Translations under genes and position numbers: made by a program | NCBI RefSeq assembly: GCF_009600985.1 | Contig: NZ_VDFP01000010.1 | Span: 22,645-86,644 of the forward strand | Reading direction: 5' to 3' | DNA from: Companilactobacillus halodurans | Lineage (GTDB): Bacteria > Bacillota > Bacilli > Lactobacillales > Lactobacillaceae | DNA: 64,000 bases | Shown here: positions 34,022 through 42,181 of the stretch, one piece after another | Position numbering within the stretch: position 1 is the stretch's first letter | How the letters are laid out: the number at the start of each line of letters is the position of its first letter | The notes under the pieces: model-generated | What the model was told of the DNA's origin: nothing | Databases searched by the model: none | What the model saw: the letters and a program-made list of their open reading frames with translations, nothing else

Positions 34022-35014
34022 ATGACTGAATATACATCACAAAAAGATTTAAAAGAAATGGTAAATAAAATAATGAGTAAGAGTCCTGAATTGGAGAGTA
34101 TTTTCTTTGTTGGATGTGGAGCATCATTTTCAGAACTTTACGGAGCAACTTATTTTTTGAAGCAAAATGCTCATAAATTAAAAGTTCAGTCAATCCAAGC
34201 TAATGAGTTCAATTATGCAAGACCTAATTTGGCAGATAAAACGGCAGTCGTAGTCGTTGCATCTTTAAGTGGAACTACTAAAGAATCCGTTAACGCTGTT
34301 TCAAATGCTAAAAAATGGGGCTGTCAAACAGTGGCCCTCACTCATCTGGCCGATTCTTCCTTGACTAAAGATGCTGATTTTACAATCGTACATGCTTTCT
34401 TTGAAGACTATGCTTCTAAAGCAGCCAAGCAAAAGGATGCTTTAGGATTTGCAGTGGAGATTTTGGAAGCTGTCGAAGGATTCAATCAATATCAAAAAAT
34501 GCTTGATGGATTAAAGGTCGTCGATAGTATTACTAATTTTGCAGCTGACAATGTTAAAGAATCCGCAAAAGACTTTGGTGAGAAGTATAAAAATGAGAAA
34601 ACAATTTTTATATTGGCCAGTGGCCCTAATTTTGGAGTTGGCTATTCAACAGCTAATTTCATTTTCATGGAAATGCAATGGATTGCAAGTCCAATCTTAG
34701 ACAGTGGCGAATATTTCCATGGTCCCTTTGAATTGACAGTAAAAGATGCCCCATATTTACTATTTATGTCCGATGGCAAGACTCGACACTTGGTTGCCAG
34801 AGCTTTAGAGTTTTTCCAAAAATTCGATGCCAAATATACCGTTATCGATGCAAAAGATTTCTGGTTGGACAGCAAAATCGATTCTGAAGTAGTCGATTAC
34901 TTCGATCCTTTAGTTTTGACGGGAGCAATGCGTGTCTATGCTGAAGAATTGAGTAAAGCTAGAAAGCATCCCTTGAGTAAAAGAAGATATATGTGGAAAC
35001 TAGAAAATTATTAG
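34022..35014 (+). CDS. frlB: Fructosamine 6-phosphate deglycase, SIS family (FrlB-like)
   Basis: 330 residues from ATG at 34022 with GGAGG upstream (a longer frame overlapping frlD has no RBS). Two SIS domains: SIFFVGCGASFSELYGATYFL and FILASGPNFGVGYSTANFIFME, then DSGEYFHGPFELTVKDAP and the C-terminal RRYMWKLENY, which resembles the FrlB tail. Splits the 6-phosphate into glucose 6-phosphate and free amino acid. Confidence 0.87.
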   Translation: MTEYTSQKDLKEMVNKIMSKSPELESIFFVGCGASFSELYGATYFLKQNAHKLKVQSIQANEFNYARPNLADKTAVVVVASLSGTTKESVNAVSNAKKWGCQTVALTHLADSSLTKDADFTIVHAFFEDYASKAAKQKDALGFAVEILEAVEGFNQYQKMLDGLKVVDSITNFAADNVKESAKDFGEKYKNEKTIFILASGPNFGVGYSTANFIFMEMQWIASPILDSGEYFHGPFELTVKDAPYLLFMSDGKTRHLVARALEFFQKFDAKYTVIDAKDFWLDSKIDSEVVDYFDPLVLTGAMRVYAEELSKARKHPLSKRRYMWKLENY

Positions 35015-35023
35015 AAGTACAAA

Positions 35024-35060
35024 AATAGCCTTGTCCAAATTTTATTTGAGCAAGGCTATT
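35024..35060. terminator. Bidirectional terminator after frlB
   Basis: AATAGCCTTG / CAAGGCTATT, shared by the convergent flavin reductase gene. Confidence 0.85.
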
Positions 35061-35064
35061 AATT

Positions 35065-35682
35065 TTAGTCAGCTTTAGGTTTATCATCATTTTTCAAGAA
35101 AGGATTCTGTTTCAAAACAGAAGTGTAAAAGTTTATCTCCACAAAAACATCTTGCAGGCGTTTAGCAAAATGCTCGCTATTTAAAACATCCATTTGTAAA
35201 TCACCATGTTCAGTGAAGTTCTTGTCAGCATCCCACAACAAGGCTGGAGTGGGCAAGACAATCATTTTGAGCATTTGCAAAATTGGTACGATTGATCGAG
35301 CAGCCAATGTGCCGCCGTCGCTGTAATGTGAATAGGCAATGATTTGAACTGGTTTGCGACTAACTTCTGGACCTACTAAATCAAAAGCATTTTTTAATCC
35401 TCCAGGAAGAGCATGGTCATATTCTGGAGTCAAAATAAGATAACCATCTTGTTGCTTTAATGTAGCTAGCCATTCGCTTTCATTACTATTTAAATCTTGA
35501 ATAGGTTCTTCTAAGGGAGTTTCCTCATGGTCATAAAGTGGCAAAGGATAGTCACGCAATTTAATCCAAGTATATTTAACGTCAGCATTACTTTGAATAT
35601 TATTTTGCAAATATTTAAAAATGCGCCCACCTAAAGAATGCTTGCGGGTCGTTCCTAAAATGACACCAATTTTAATTCCCAT
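35065..35682 (-). CDS. NADPH-dependent FMN reductase-like flavoprotein
   Basis: 205 residues. Flavodoxin-like fold with GTTRKHSLGGRI (FMN phosphate loop) and ILTPEYDHALPGGLKNAFDL (the PEYN-type motif). Family members reduce azo dyes, quinones, FMN or chromate. Substrate unknown. Monocistronic. Confidence 0.85.
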   Translation of the reverse strand: MGIKIGVILGTTRKHSLGGRIFKYLQNNIQSNADVKYTWIKLRDYPLPLYDHEETPLEEPIQDLNSNESEWLATLKQQDGYLILTPEYDHALPGGLKNAFDLVGPEVSRKPVQIIAYSHYSDGGTLAARSIVPILQMLKMIVLPTPALLWDADKNFTEHGDLQMDVLNSEHFAKRLQDVFVEINFYTSVLKQNPFLKNDDKPKAD

Positions 35683-35829
35683 TTTATCTGCCTCACATTT
35701 ATATTTAACAAGATTATCGTATCGCTAGACAGATTGTAAAACAAATGAAAGACTTAAAAAAAGAATCCCAATAATATTTTGGTATCTAGATTCAAAATGT
35801 TATAAGATATAATCGATTAGAAAGATAAT

Positions 35830-35849
35830 CACCATAATACAAATTGGTG
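35830..35849. promoter_or_regulatory. ACCA-N10-TGGT dyad before the GntR gene
   Basis: CACCA, ten bases, TGGTG, 29 bases upstream of the GntR start and close to its promoter. The same spacing recurs at 36629 in front of the phosphoketolase gene. Confidence 0.55.
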
Positions 35850-35878
35850 CGACCCAGTTAGAAAATGAGGAATATAAA

Positions 35879-36607
35879 ATGGCTGATTTAGTTTATCAAA
35901 GAATCATCACATCATTGAAAAAGGCAATCGACGCCGGAGAATTTACGGACATGCGCTTGCCGGACGAAAGGTCTCTAGCTCAAAGCTACAGCGTAAGCAG
36001 AAGTTCCATTAAACGTGCTTTAGGGTTGATGGCTGACCAAGGTATCATCTTCAAAAAAAGAGGCTCCGGAACCTTCGTTAATCCGCTATATTTGAAGCAA
36101 GATTCATATTTTAATTATAGTGGAAAGAATTTAGGTATCACTGACAGTTTCAAATCTAATGGACAAAAGCCAGGTATCAAAGTAATGAGCTTTGATGTAA
36201 TCCATCCTGACAAAGACTTACAAGGCAATCTTTTCCTAAAGCCAACGGAATTCGTCTATGCTTTCAAGAGATTGCGGTTATTAGACGATATTCCTTTTAT
36301 GATTGAAACTGGTTACATCCCTATCAAACTAGCTCCTGAGCTATCTGAGCAAATTGCTTCCGATTCTATCTTTAATTATGTAGAGTCTGAGTTGGGAAAA
36401 GAGGTCAACAAAACTTACTTGACGATTTCGGCAGCTCCATCTGATCAAGAAGGCAAGGACTTATTGCATTTAGCTGAAAATGAACCAGTTGGCTTAATGG
36501 AAGGTATTTTCTTCTTGGACGATGGAACGCCATTCGAGTTTTCAACTATGAAGCTGCATTATAAATATTTTAAGTATGATTCGTTCGTTGACCTAGCAAG
36601 TAAGTAA
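35879..36607 (+). CDS. GntR-family regulator next to phosphoketolase
   Basis: 242 residues: winged helix (RIITSLKKAIDAGEFTDMRLPDERSLAQSYSVSRSSIKRALGLMADQGIIFKKRGSGTFV) and a UTRA domain (PFMIETGYIPIKLAPELSEQI.., ending FEFSTMKLHYKYFKYD). It precedes the phosphoketolase gene by 100 bp in the same direction. Matching dyads occur before both genes, so autoregulation and control of phosphoketolase are inferred. Confidence 0.83.
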   Translation: MADLVYQRIITSLKKAIDAGEFTDMRLPDERSLAQSYSVSRSSIKRALGLMADQGIIFKKRGSGTFVNPLYLKQDSYFNYSGKNLGITDSFKSNGQKPGIKVMSFDVIHPDKDLQGNLFLKPTEFVYAFKRLRLLDDIPFMIETGYIPIKLAPELSEQIASDSIFNYVESELGKEVNKTYLTISAAPSDQEGKDLLHLAENEPVGLMEGIFFLDDGTPFEFSTMKLHYKYFKYDSFVDLASK

Positions 36608-36628
36608 CTGCTTACAATAATTGGGACG

Positions 36629-36675
36629 AACCAATTTATTAAATGGTTGACTTTTAAACTTTCTCTAGTTATCAT
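36629..36675 (+). promoter_or_regulatory. Phosphoketolase promoter with GntR-type dyad
   Basis: AACCA-N10-TGGTT (36629-36648) overlaps the -35 TTGACT (36647-36652). The spacer is 17 nt and the -10 is TATCAT (36670-36675). Confidence 0.65.
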
Positions 36676-36708
36676 AATAGTTGTAAATACATAAGGAGTG
36701 TGCTGGTA

Positions 36709-39063
36709 ATGACAGATTACTCATCAAAAGAATATTTCAATTTAGTAGATAAATATTGGCAAGCAGCTAATTACATCTCTGTTGGTCAATTATATTTAAA
36801 AGATAATCCTTTATTAAGACGTGAATTAAAGCCCGAAGACGTTAAGGTTCACCCAATTGGACACTGGGGAACTATCGCTGGTCAAAACTTTATTTATGCT
36901 CATTTGAACCGTGCTATCAATAAGTATGGTCTCAAGATGTTCTATATCGAAGGACCCGGTCATGGTGGTCAAGTTATGGTTTCTAACTCATATCTTGACG
37001 GTAGTTATACTGAAATTTATCCAGAAATTACACAAGATACTAAGGGTATGCAAAAATTGTTCAAGCAATTCTCATTCCCTGGTGGTGTTGCTTCTCACGC
37101 CGCTCCTGAAACTCCAGGATCAATGCATGAAGGTGGAGAATTAGGTTATTCTCTATCACATGGTGTCGGAGCAATCCTTGACAATCCTGATGAAATCGCC
37201 GCAGTTGTTATTGGTGATGGTGAATCTGAAACTGGCCCATTGGCTGCTTCATGGTTCTCAAATGTCTTCATCAACCCAGTTGATGATGGTGCCGTATTGC
37301 CAATCTTAAACCTCAATGGATTCAAGATTTCTAACCCTACAATCTTGTCACGTAAGAGTGATGAAGAATTGACTGAATACTTCAAAGGTATGGGTTGGGA
37401 TCCAATGTTCGTTGAAGGAACAGATCCAGAAAAGATGCACCCAGAAATGGCTAAGACCGTTGATAGTGCTATCGAAAAGATTCAATCAATTCAAACAGAA
37501 GCTAGAAAGCACTCTGCAGAAGATGCTAAGATGCCACATTGGCCTGTAATCATCTTCCGTGCACCTAAAGGCTGGACAGGTCCTAAGACTTGGGATGGCG
37601 AACCTATCGAAGGCTCATTTAGAGCTCACCAAATTCCAATTCCTGTTGACCAAAATGATATGGAACACGCCGACAAATTAGTCGAATGGATGAAGTCATA
37701 TAAGCCTGACGAATTATTTGACGAAAATGGTAAATTGAAGTCAGACATCGCTGCTATTATCCCTAAGGGACAAAGCAGAATGGCTATGAACCCAATCGTT
37801 AATGGTGGGGTCGATCCTAAGCCATTGAACTTGCCTGATTATAAGAATTACGCTTTGAAATTTGACAAGCGTGGCGATAAGAACGCTCAAGATATGATTG
37901 AATTAGGTAAATATCTTGGTGACGTCATCAAGAAGAATCCAACAAACTTTAGATTGTTTGGTCCTGATGAAACAATGTCAAATCGCTTGTATGGTGCCTT
38001 TGATGCTAGTCCTCGTCAATGGATGGAATCTGTTCACGAACCAAATGACCAATTTGAAGCACCAGCAGGTCGCATCATTGATTCACAACTTTCAGAACAT
38101 CAAGCTGAAGGATTCAACGAAGGCTATGCACTAACAGGTCGTCACGGAATCTTTGCCAGTTATGAAGCCTTCTTGAGAGTTGTCGACTCAATGTTGACAC
38201 AACACTTCAAGTGGTTGAGAAAAGCTAATGAGTTGAAATGGAGAAACAAATACCCATCACTCAATGTTATTGCTACATCAACTGCTTTCCAACAAGACCA
38301 CAACGGATACACTCACCAAGATCCTGGTATCATCACGCACTTAGCTGAAAAGAAGCCAGAATACATCCGTGAGTACTTCCCAGCTGACACAAACTCATTG
38401 TTAGCTGTTATGCCTAAGATTTTAAATGACCAAGAAAAAATCAACTTGTTGGTCACATCTAAGCAACCAAGACCTCAATTTTACTCAATTGAGGAAGGTG
38501 AAGAATTAGCTGAAAAGGGACTTAAGGTAATCGATTGGGCCTCAAACGACAATGGGGATCCAGACATCGTCATCGCCGCAGCCGGAACAGAACCAAACCT
38601 TGAATCATTAGCAGCTATCAGTATCTTAAGAAAAGAAAAACCAGAACTTAAGATTAGATTCGTTAACGTTGTAGATCTATTGAAGTTAAGATCACCAGAA
38701 GTAGACCCAAGAGGTTTAACTGATGAACAATTCAATGAAATCTTCACCGTTGACAGACCAGTACTATTCGCCTTCCATGGTTTTGAAGACATCATCAAAG
38801 ATATCTTCTTCGACCGTGACAATCACAACCTATTCGTCCATGGCTACCGTGAAAATGGTGACATCACAACACCATTTGATATGCGTGTAGTAAATGAAAT
38901 GGACAGATTCCACCTAGCAGAAGAAGCTGCAGAAGCAGTACAAGGCGACGCAGCCAATGACTTTGCCGATAAGATGGAAGAAGAAGTGGATAAACACAAT
39001 AAGTATATCCGCGAATATGGTGACGATTTGCCAGAAGTTAGAAATTGGAAGTGGGAAAACTAG
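36709..39063 (+). CDS. xfp: Phosphoketolase
   Basis: 784 residues from the ATG at 36709 (AGGAG ten bases ahead; the GTG nine bases earlier would sit on the RBS). Thiamine-diphosphate enzyme with [62 protein letters not shown] (TPP-binding) and [14 protein letters not shown]. Splits xylulose-5-P (and often fructose-6-P) into acetyl-P and a triose or tetrose phosphate: the key step of heterofermentative and pentose metabolism. Its TAG stop overlaps repeat copy E. Confidence 0.97.
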   Translation: MTDYSSKEYFNLVDKYWQAANYISVGQLYLKDNPLLRRELKPEDVKVHPIGHWGTIAGQNFIYAHLNRAINKYGLKMFYIEGPGHGGQVMVSNSYLDGSYTEIYPEITQDTKGMQKLFKQFSFPGGVASHAAPETPGSMHEGGELGYSLSHGVGAILDNPDEIAAVVIGDGESETGPLAASWFSNVFINPVDDGAVLPILNLNGFKISNPTILSRKSDEELTEYFKGMGWDPMFVEGTDPEKMHPEMAKTVDSAIEKIQSIQTEARKHSAEDAKMPHWPVIIFRAPKGWTGPKTWDGEPIEGSFRAHQIPIPVDQNDMEHADKLVEWMKSYKPDELFDENGKLKSDIAAIIPKGQSRMAMNPIVNGGVDPKPLNLPDYKNYALKFDKRGDKNAQDMIELGKYLGDVIKKNPTNFRLFGPDETMSNRLYGAFDASPRQWMESVHEPNDQFEAPAGRIIDSQLSEHQAEGFNEGYALTGRHGIFASYEAFLRVVDSMLTQHFKWLRKANELKWRNKYPSLNVIATSTAFQQDHNGYTHQDPGIITHLAEKKPEYIREYFPADTNSLLAVMPKILNDQEKINLLVTSKQPRPQFYSIEEGEELAEKGLKVIDWASNDNGDPDIVIAAAGTEPNLESLAAISILRKEKPELKIRFVNVVDLLKLRSPEVDPRGLTDEQFNEIFTVDRPVLFAFHGFEDIIKDIFFDRDNHNLFVHGYRENGDITTPFDMRVVNEMDRFHLAEEAAEAVQGDAANDFADKMEEEVDKHNKYIREYGDDLPEVRNWKWEN

Positions 39064-39208
39064 AGAGCGCAACAGGGGCGCCCAGCCCACGAGGATTAAG
39101 ACCAATATCTCAGGTGGTTGCGAAGCAACCGCCAGAGATATTAGACTTAACCGGAATGGGTTGCCCCTGTGGAGCTCGTTTCCACTATAAAAATAAAACC
39201 AATGGTTA
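39062..39208 (+). repeat. Dispersed structured repeat, copy E
   Basis: Begins in the phosphoketolase stop (TAGAGAGCG) and ends CGTTTCCACTAT (39188), tail AACCAATGGTT (39197-39207). Outer stems are like copy B, but the whole apical hairpin is different: AATATCTC/GAGATATT and GGTTGC/GCAACC. Length and pairing are retained with new sequence. Confidence 0.9.
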
Positions 39209-39300
39209 TTTAACTAAAGAACAAACAGTTCTAACCAACCAATACGAAAAAAAGGCTATTCAAAGTAGAATAACCCAACCCCAAAGAAAATCAAAAACCC

Positions 39301-39325
39301 ACGTCAACCCTTGTCAAGTTGACGT
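39301..39325. other. Perfect hairpin of unknown role
   Basis: ACGTCAAC / GTTGACGT with a 9-nt loop, no T-run. Lies between repeat E and the following terminator. Confidence 0.4.
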
Positions 39326-39355
39326 CCGAAAATAATATAAAGTCAAATAGATTTT

Positions 39356-39395
39356 AAAAAGTCGTGTCTCAATATAAAAGAGCACGGCTTTTATT
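39356..39395 (+). terminator. Likely terminator downstream of phosphoketolase
   Basis: AAAAAGTCGTGTCTC / GAGCACGGCTTTT with an 8-nt loop. It is 290 bp beyond the stop codon, so repeat E would be transcribed with the gene. Confidence 0.65.
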
Positions 39396-39571
39396 ATTAC
39401 CAAAATAAAATTAAAATTATTAATCAAAATCACTCATCACAACTGTTCATATCATCTAAACAACTGTCCATAAACGCCGGTACAGCGGGGCTGACAATCA
39501 AAATAAGTTTAAAAATAATTGAATAAGTTTAATTTTAAGAAAGCTTCATAATTATTTCAGAAAAATGTGAC

Positions 39572-39753
39572 GTCTTTTAAGACACGTACTGCGAGTATGT
39601 CCCATTCTTTAATTCATTCTAAGATATTAATCCCCTTTATTAGAATAAAACAGTTGTCCCATTGAAAGTCCACGAAAGCCCGACCTAATGGGTTGTAAAA
39701 GGCATTTTATCATGTTAATGTCATCTATGGAAAATAAGAAAACACATAAGGGG
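39572..39753 (+). promoter_or_regulatory. Structured 5' leader of a small membrane protein gene
   Basis: Contains GTCTT-tt-AAGAC, GACA-cg-TACT/AGTA-TGTC (39581-39601) and ATTCTAA/TTAGAAT (39616-39646). Two copies of CCCATT (39601-39606, 39658-39663) compete for one AATGGG (39687-39692). CCCCTT in a hairpin loop (39632-39637) is complementary to the ribosome site AAGGGG (39748-39753). This looks like a candidate cis-regulatory RNA; no known riboswitch class is recognised. Confidence 0.4.
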
Positions 39754-39761
39754 TGGATGTT

Positions 39762-39947
39762 ATGACAACAAGAAATGTAAAAATTATGGAAGTAGCACTA
39801 ATGGCGGTAGTGGCCGTGTTATTAATGATGTTATTCATTTTGCAAAGCCGATACTCCATTCCCGCAGTAGCCGTTCTAGCTATTGTGCTGGCAGTTTACT
39901 CAGAAGATAGAATTTCAAAGAAACATACATTCAAATATATTGATTAA
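39762..39947 (+). CDS. Small membrane protein with long leader
   Basis: 61 residues from the ATG at 39762 with AAGGGG nine bases upstream. One or two helices (VALMAVVAVLLMMLFIL and IPAVAVLAIVLAVY), acidic-basic tail SEDRISKKHTFKYID. No family recognised. Notable for its roughly 200-nt structured leader. Confidence 0.55.
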   Translation: MTTRNVKIMEVALMAVVAVLLMMLFILQSRYSIPAVAVLAIVLAVYSEDRISKKHTFKYID

Positions 39948-39992
39948 TATTAATTGATAATAAGTTTTAATAATCAGAATTAACTTCGACGA

Positions 39993-40021
39993 GAGTCCTC
40001 ATAATTGAGGGCTTTTTTTTT
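39993..40021 (+). terminator. Terminator of the small membrane protein gene
   Basis: AG-t-CCTCA / TGAGG-g-CT with T9. Confidence 0.85.
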
Positions 40022-40023
40022 AC

Positions 40024-40058
40024 AAAAAAAGCGCTGAACCATTAAGTTCAACGCTTTT
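40024..40058 (-). terminator. Terminator of the MFS-HxlR operon
   Basis: AAAAGCG-TTGAAC / GTTCA-GCGCTTTT on the minus strand, followed by TTTTT. Confidence 0.8.
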
Positions 40059-40446
40059 AATCAGCATAAGGCAAAATATCGTTTGCGACATCTTCTTTAT
40101 TGAGCAAGATGATATTTTCACCATTTTGCTTGCGACGTTCGATGTCATTTTCACCCCAAACGCAGAGCTCCTCCAAAATTTTGTTGAGTGATTGCCCATA
40201 AGCAGTCAAAGAATATTCAACTTTCGGCGGAACCTGATCGTAAATTTTGCGGGAGATGATGCCGTCAGTTTCCAATTCACGCAATTGTTGTGTCAGCATC
40301 TTCTGAGTGATGTTAGGAATGGCGCGCCGCAATTGACCCGTGCGCATTTTTCCATGTTTGAGGTGGCAGAGGATAATTGGTTTCCATTTGCCTCCGATAA
40401 TTCGCATGGTATTTTCCACGCCAATATTATAAATTGCTTGTTTCAT
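40057..40446 (-). CDS. HxlR-family transcriptional regulator
   Basis: 129 residues from the ATG at 40446 (AGAGGAAG seven bases upstream). Winged helix typical of HxlR: RIIGGKWKPIILCHLKHGKMRTGQLRRAIPNITQKMLTQQLRELETDGIISRKIYDQVPPKVEYSLTAYGQSL. Effectors in this family are reactive electrophiles or drugs. It lies 50 bp behind an MFS efflux gene in the same direction, probably one operon. Confidence 0.88.
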   Translation of the reverse strand: MKQAIYNIGVENTMRIIGGKWKPIILCHLKHGKMRTGQLRRAIPNITQKMLTQQLRELETDGIISRKIYDQVPPKVEYSLTAYGQSLNKILEELCVWGENDIERRKQNGENIILLNKEDVANDILPYAD

Positions 40447-40496
40447 TACGCGACTTCCTCTCATTGGTACAGGTATCTTATCATCAAGGCCTCAAC

Positions 40497-41699
40497 TTAG
40501 CAATTTTCGAGGTCTAATTCTTTAGCAGGTTTATTTTCCAGCTTGATCAAAACTGCCATCAAAATGATACCAACACTCAGCATAATTACCCCAAGCCAAG
40601 GAGTATTGACTAATTGACTGTGGGCCACTGCTTGACCGCCAAGAGTTGACCCCAAAGTTATTCCAACATTGAAAGCTGAAATATTCAAAGCTGAAGCCAA
40701 AGGAACTTCATTAGGCGTATATTTTTCAGCTAATTGGACGATGTAGAGTTGTAATCCTGGTACGTTCATGAAAGCAAATAAACCGAGTAAAAGTATCGCT
40801 GCTAAACCTAAGAAATGTAAATTGATGAAGAATCTCATTACGATTAGAGCAAGTCCTAAACCAAGAAACATTTTCAAAAGTGCAGTTAAAGGGTTTTGGT
40901 TCGCAAATTTACCGCCAAGCGTATTGCCGACTGCAACTGCTAAACCATAAAAAATCAAAATGATGACGATGGCACTTTGCGACCAATTCATATTTTTATT
41001 CAAAATAGTCGTCAAGTAAGTATAGACAGGGAAAGTTGCTCCATAACCTAAGGCTGTGATAAGTAAAATCAACAACAATTGCGGTTGTTTCAAAATTTTC
41101 CAAATGCCTCTGGCACTGGTAGGTTTAGGTAAAGGCAATTTATTCGGAACTAGGATGATATTAGTAATCAAGCCAATTAATCCTAAAGCTACTAAGAAGA
41201 AAAATGATAATCGCCAGTTAAAGTTATTGCCGATAAAAGTCCCTAGTGGAACTCCAGTAATCGTAGCAACGGTCAAACCAGTGAACATTACAGCAATAGC
41301 AGAAGCACGTTTATTCGGCGTTACGACATCAGCGGCAATCAGAGAAGCAATCGTCATAAAGATTCCATGCGACAAAGCGGCAATGACGCGACCAACTAAC
41401 AAAATCGCAAAACTTGGTGCTAGAGCAGCCAAAGTATTTCCGACAATGAAACTAAGCATGATGCCAATTAAGAGCTTTTTGCGATCCCAGCGATTAGTCA
41501 ATAAGGCTAGGATTGGAGCACCAAACATAATTCCTGTGGCATAGATAGAAACAGTCAAGCCTCCTTGAGCCAGTGAGATACCAAAAGTTTTAGTCAGTAA
41601 TGGCATAATCCCGACACTGATAAATTCTGTAGAACCAATTGCAAAAGCACTGATGGCTAGTGATAAAAGAATCCAAGTGGATGAAACTTTTTTATTCAT
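40497..41699 (-). CDS. MFS transporter, DHA1 (AraJ/YdhP-like) efflux type
   Basis: 400 residues, 12 membrane helices. FISVGIMPLLTKTFGISLAQGGLTVSIYATGIMFGAPILALLTNRWDRKKLL carries the loop 2-3 motif of the major facilitator family; further marks are AALSHGIFMTIASLIAADVVTPNKRASAIAVMFTGLTVATITGVPLGTFIG. Exports sugars, drugs or amino acid derivatives; substrate unknown. Paired with the HxlR gene. Confidence 0.88.
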   Translation of the reverse strand: MNKKVSSTWILLSLAISAFAIGSTEFISVGIMPLLTKTFGISLAQGGLTVSIYATGIMFGAPILALLTNRWDRKKLLIGIMLSFIVGNTLAALAPSFAILLVGRVIAALSHGIFMTIASLIAADVVTPNKRASAIAVMFTGLTVATITGVPLGTFIGNNFNWRLSFFFLVALGLIGLITNIILVPNKLPLPKPTSARGIWKILKQPQLLLILLITALGYGATFPVYTYLTTILNKNMNWSQSAIVIILIFYGLAVAVGNTLGGKFANQNPLTALLKMFLGLGLALIVMRFFINLHFLGLAAILLLGLFAFMNVPGLQLYIVQLAEKYTPNEVPLASALNISAFNVGITLGSTLGGQAVAHSQLVNTPWLGVIMLSVGIILMAVLIKLENKPAKELDLENC

Positions 41700-41729
41700 A
41701 TTTATTTAATCCCCCTAAAGTGGTGTTTT

Positions 41730-41789
41730 AAAGTGCAAGTATCATTATATTTAGTTAGGAGAATTAAACAATTACGCACTTTAAAGTGC
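41730..41789 (-). promoter_or_regulatory. MFS promoter flanked by two CACTTTAAA sites
   Basis: On the minus strand TTGTTT, 16 nt, TATAAT. The perfect dyad GCACTTTAAAGTGC (41776-41789) lies upstream and a half-conserved copy TTGCACTTTAAAACA downstream of the -10. Two sites framing the promoter suit HxlR repression. Confidence 0.65.
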
Positions 41790-41854
41790 AGTAGGGACTA
41801 AAAAGTACCTATCATTTTAGTTTTAATTAAAATTAAATTATTTTAATATACTTA

Positions 41855-41883
41855 TTGACATTTTAATATTTAAATGTTTAACT
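41855..41883 (+). promoter_or_regulatory. Promoter of the attenuator-controlled ABC operon
   Basis: TTGACA (41855-41860), 17 nt, TTAACT (41878-41883); the -35 is perfect, the -10 weak. Confidence 0.55.
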
Positions 41884-41919
41884 AGGCTTTGTAAATTGAA
41901 AACGGAAGGAACAATTATT

Positions 41920-41985
41920 ATGAAATTCGATAATCTTAGTTCACAGTTAAATAATCAATTTGCCTTTAGCTTTTTCTTTAGATAG
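41920..41985 (+). CDS. Phe-rich leader peptide
   Basis: 21 codons with GGAAGGA nine bases before the ATG: MKFDNLSSQLNNQFAFSFFFR. Six Phe in all, five within the last eight residues, directly before a set of alternative hairpins and a terminator. This is the layout of ribosome-mediated attenuation sensing charged tRNA-Phe. Not recognised as a known leader. Confidence 0.75.
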   Translation: MKFDNLSSQLNNQFAFSFFFR

Positions 41986-42161
41986 CGTTTGTATTCAGTC
42001 GCTGGATACGAACGCGGACGTTGTTCGTATCTATTGATTGGCTAAAGTTTTTCAGTATGTCATTGAAGCCAGATAGATACTAGGGTTGAATCTATCTGGA
42101 GAAAATATTTGGGCCCAAGTATACCAGTTAGATTCGCTTTTGAATCTAACTGGTTTTTTTT
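41964..42161 (+). promoter_or_regulatory. Attenuator with mutually exclusive hairpins
   Basis: CTTTAGC in the Phe codons (41964-41970) pairs with GCTAAAG (42041-42047). GATACGAAC/GTTCGTATC (42005-42031) competes with GTATCTAT (42027-42034)/ATAGATAC (42073-42080). CCAGATAGAT/ATCTATCTGG (42069-42099) competes with GAATCTATCTGG (42088-42099)/CCAGTTAGATTC (42124-42135). The terminator is CCAGTTAGATTC/GAATCTAACTGG with T8 (42124-42161). No T-box sequence is present. Confidence 0.8.
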
Positions 42162-42181
42162 ATACATTTGGGAGGATAAAG

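Noticed and set aside
39045..39335. Open frame across repeat E
   Set aside because: It starts inside the phosphoketolase gene and translates the structured repeat; similar frames over repeat F (58055-58385) arise for the same reason.
41884..42161. T-box riboswitch before the TrpXYZ-like operon
   Set aside because: No T-box core sequence (AGGGTGGNACCGCG type) is present; a translated leader with Phe codons explains the region better.
42086..42181. Longer N-terminus for the TrpX-like binding protein
   Set aside because: It would run through the attenuator terminator and put 32 residues before a good lipoprotein signal; GGGAGG supports 42182.
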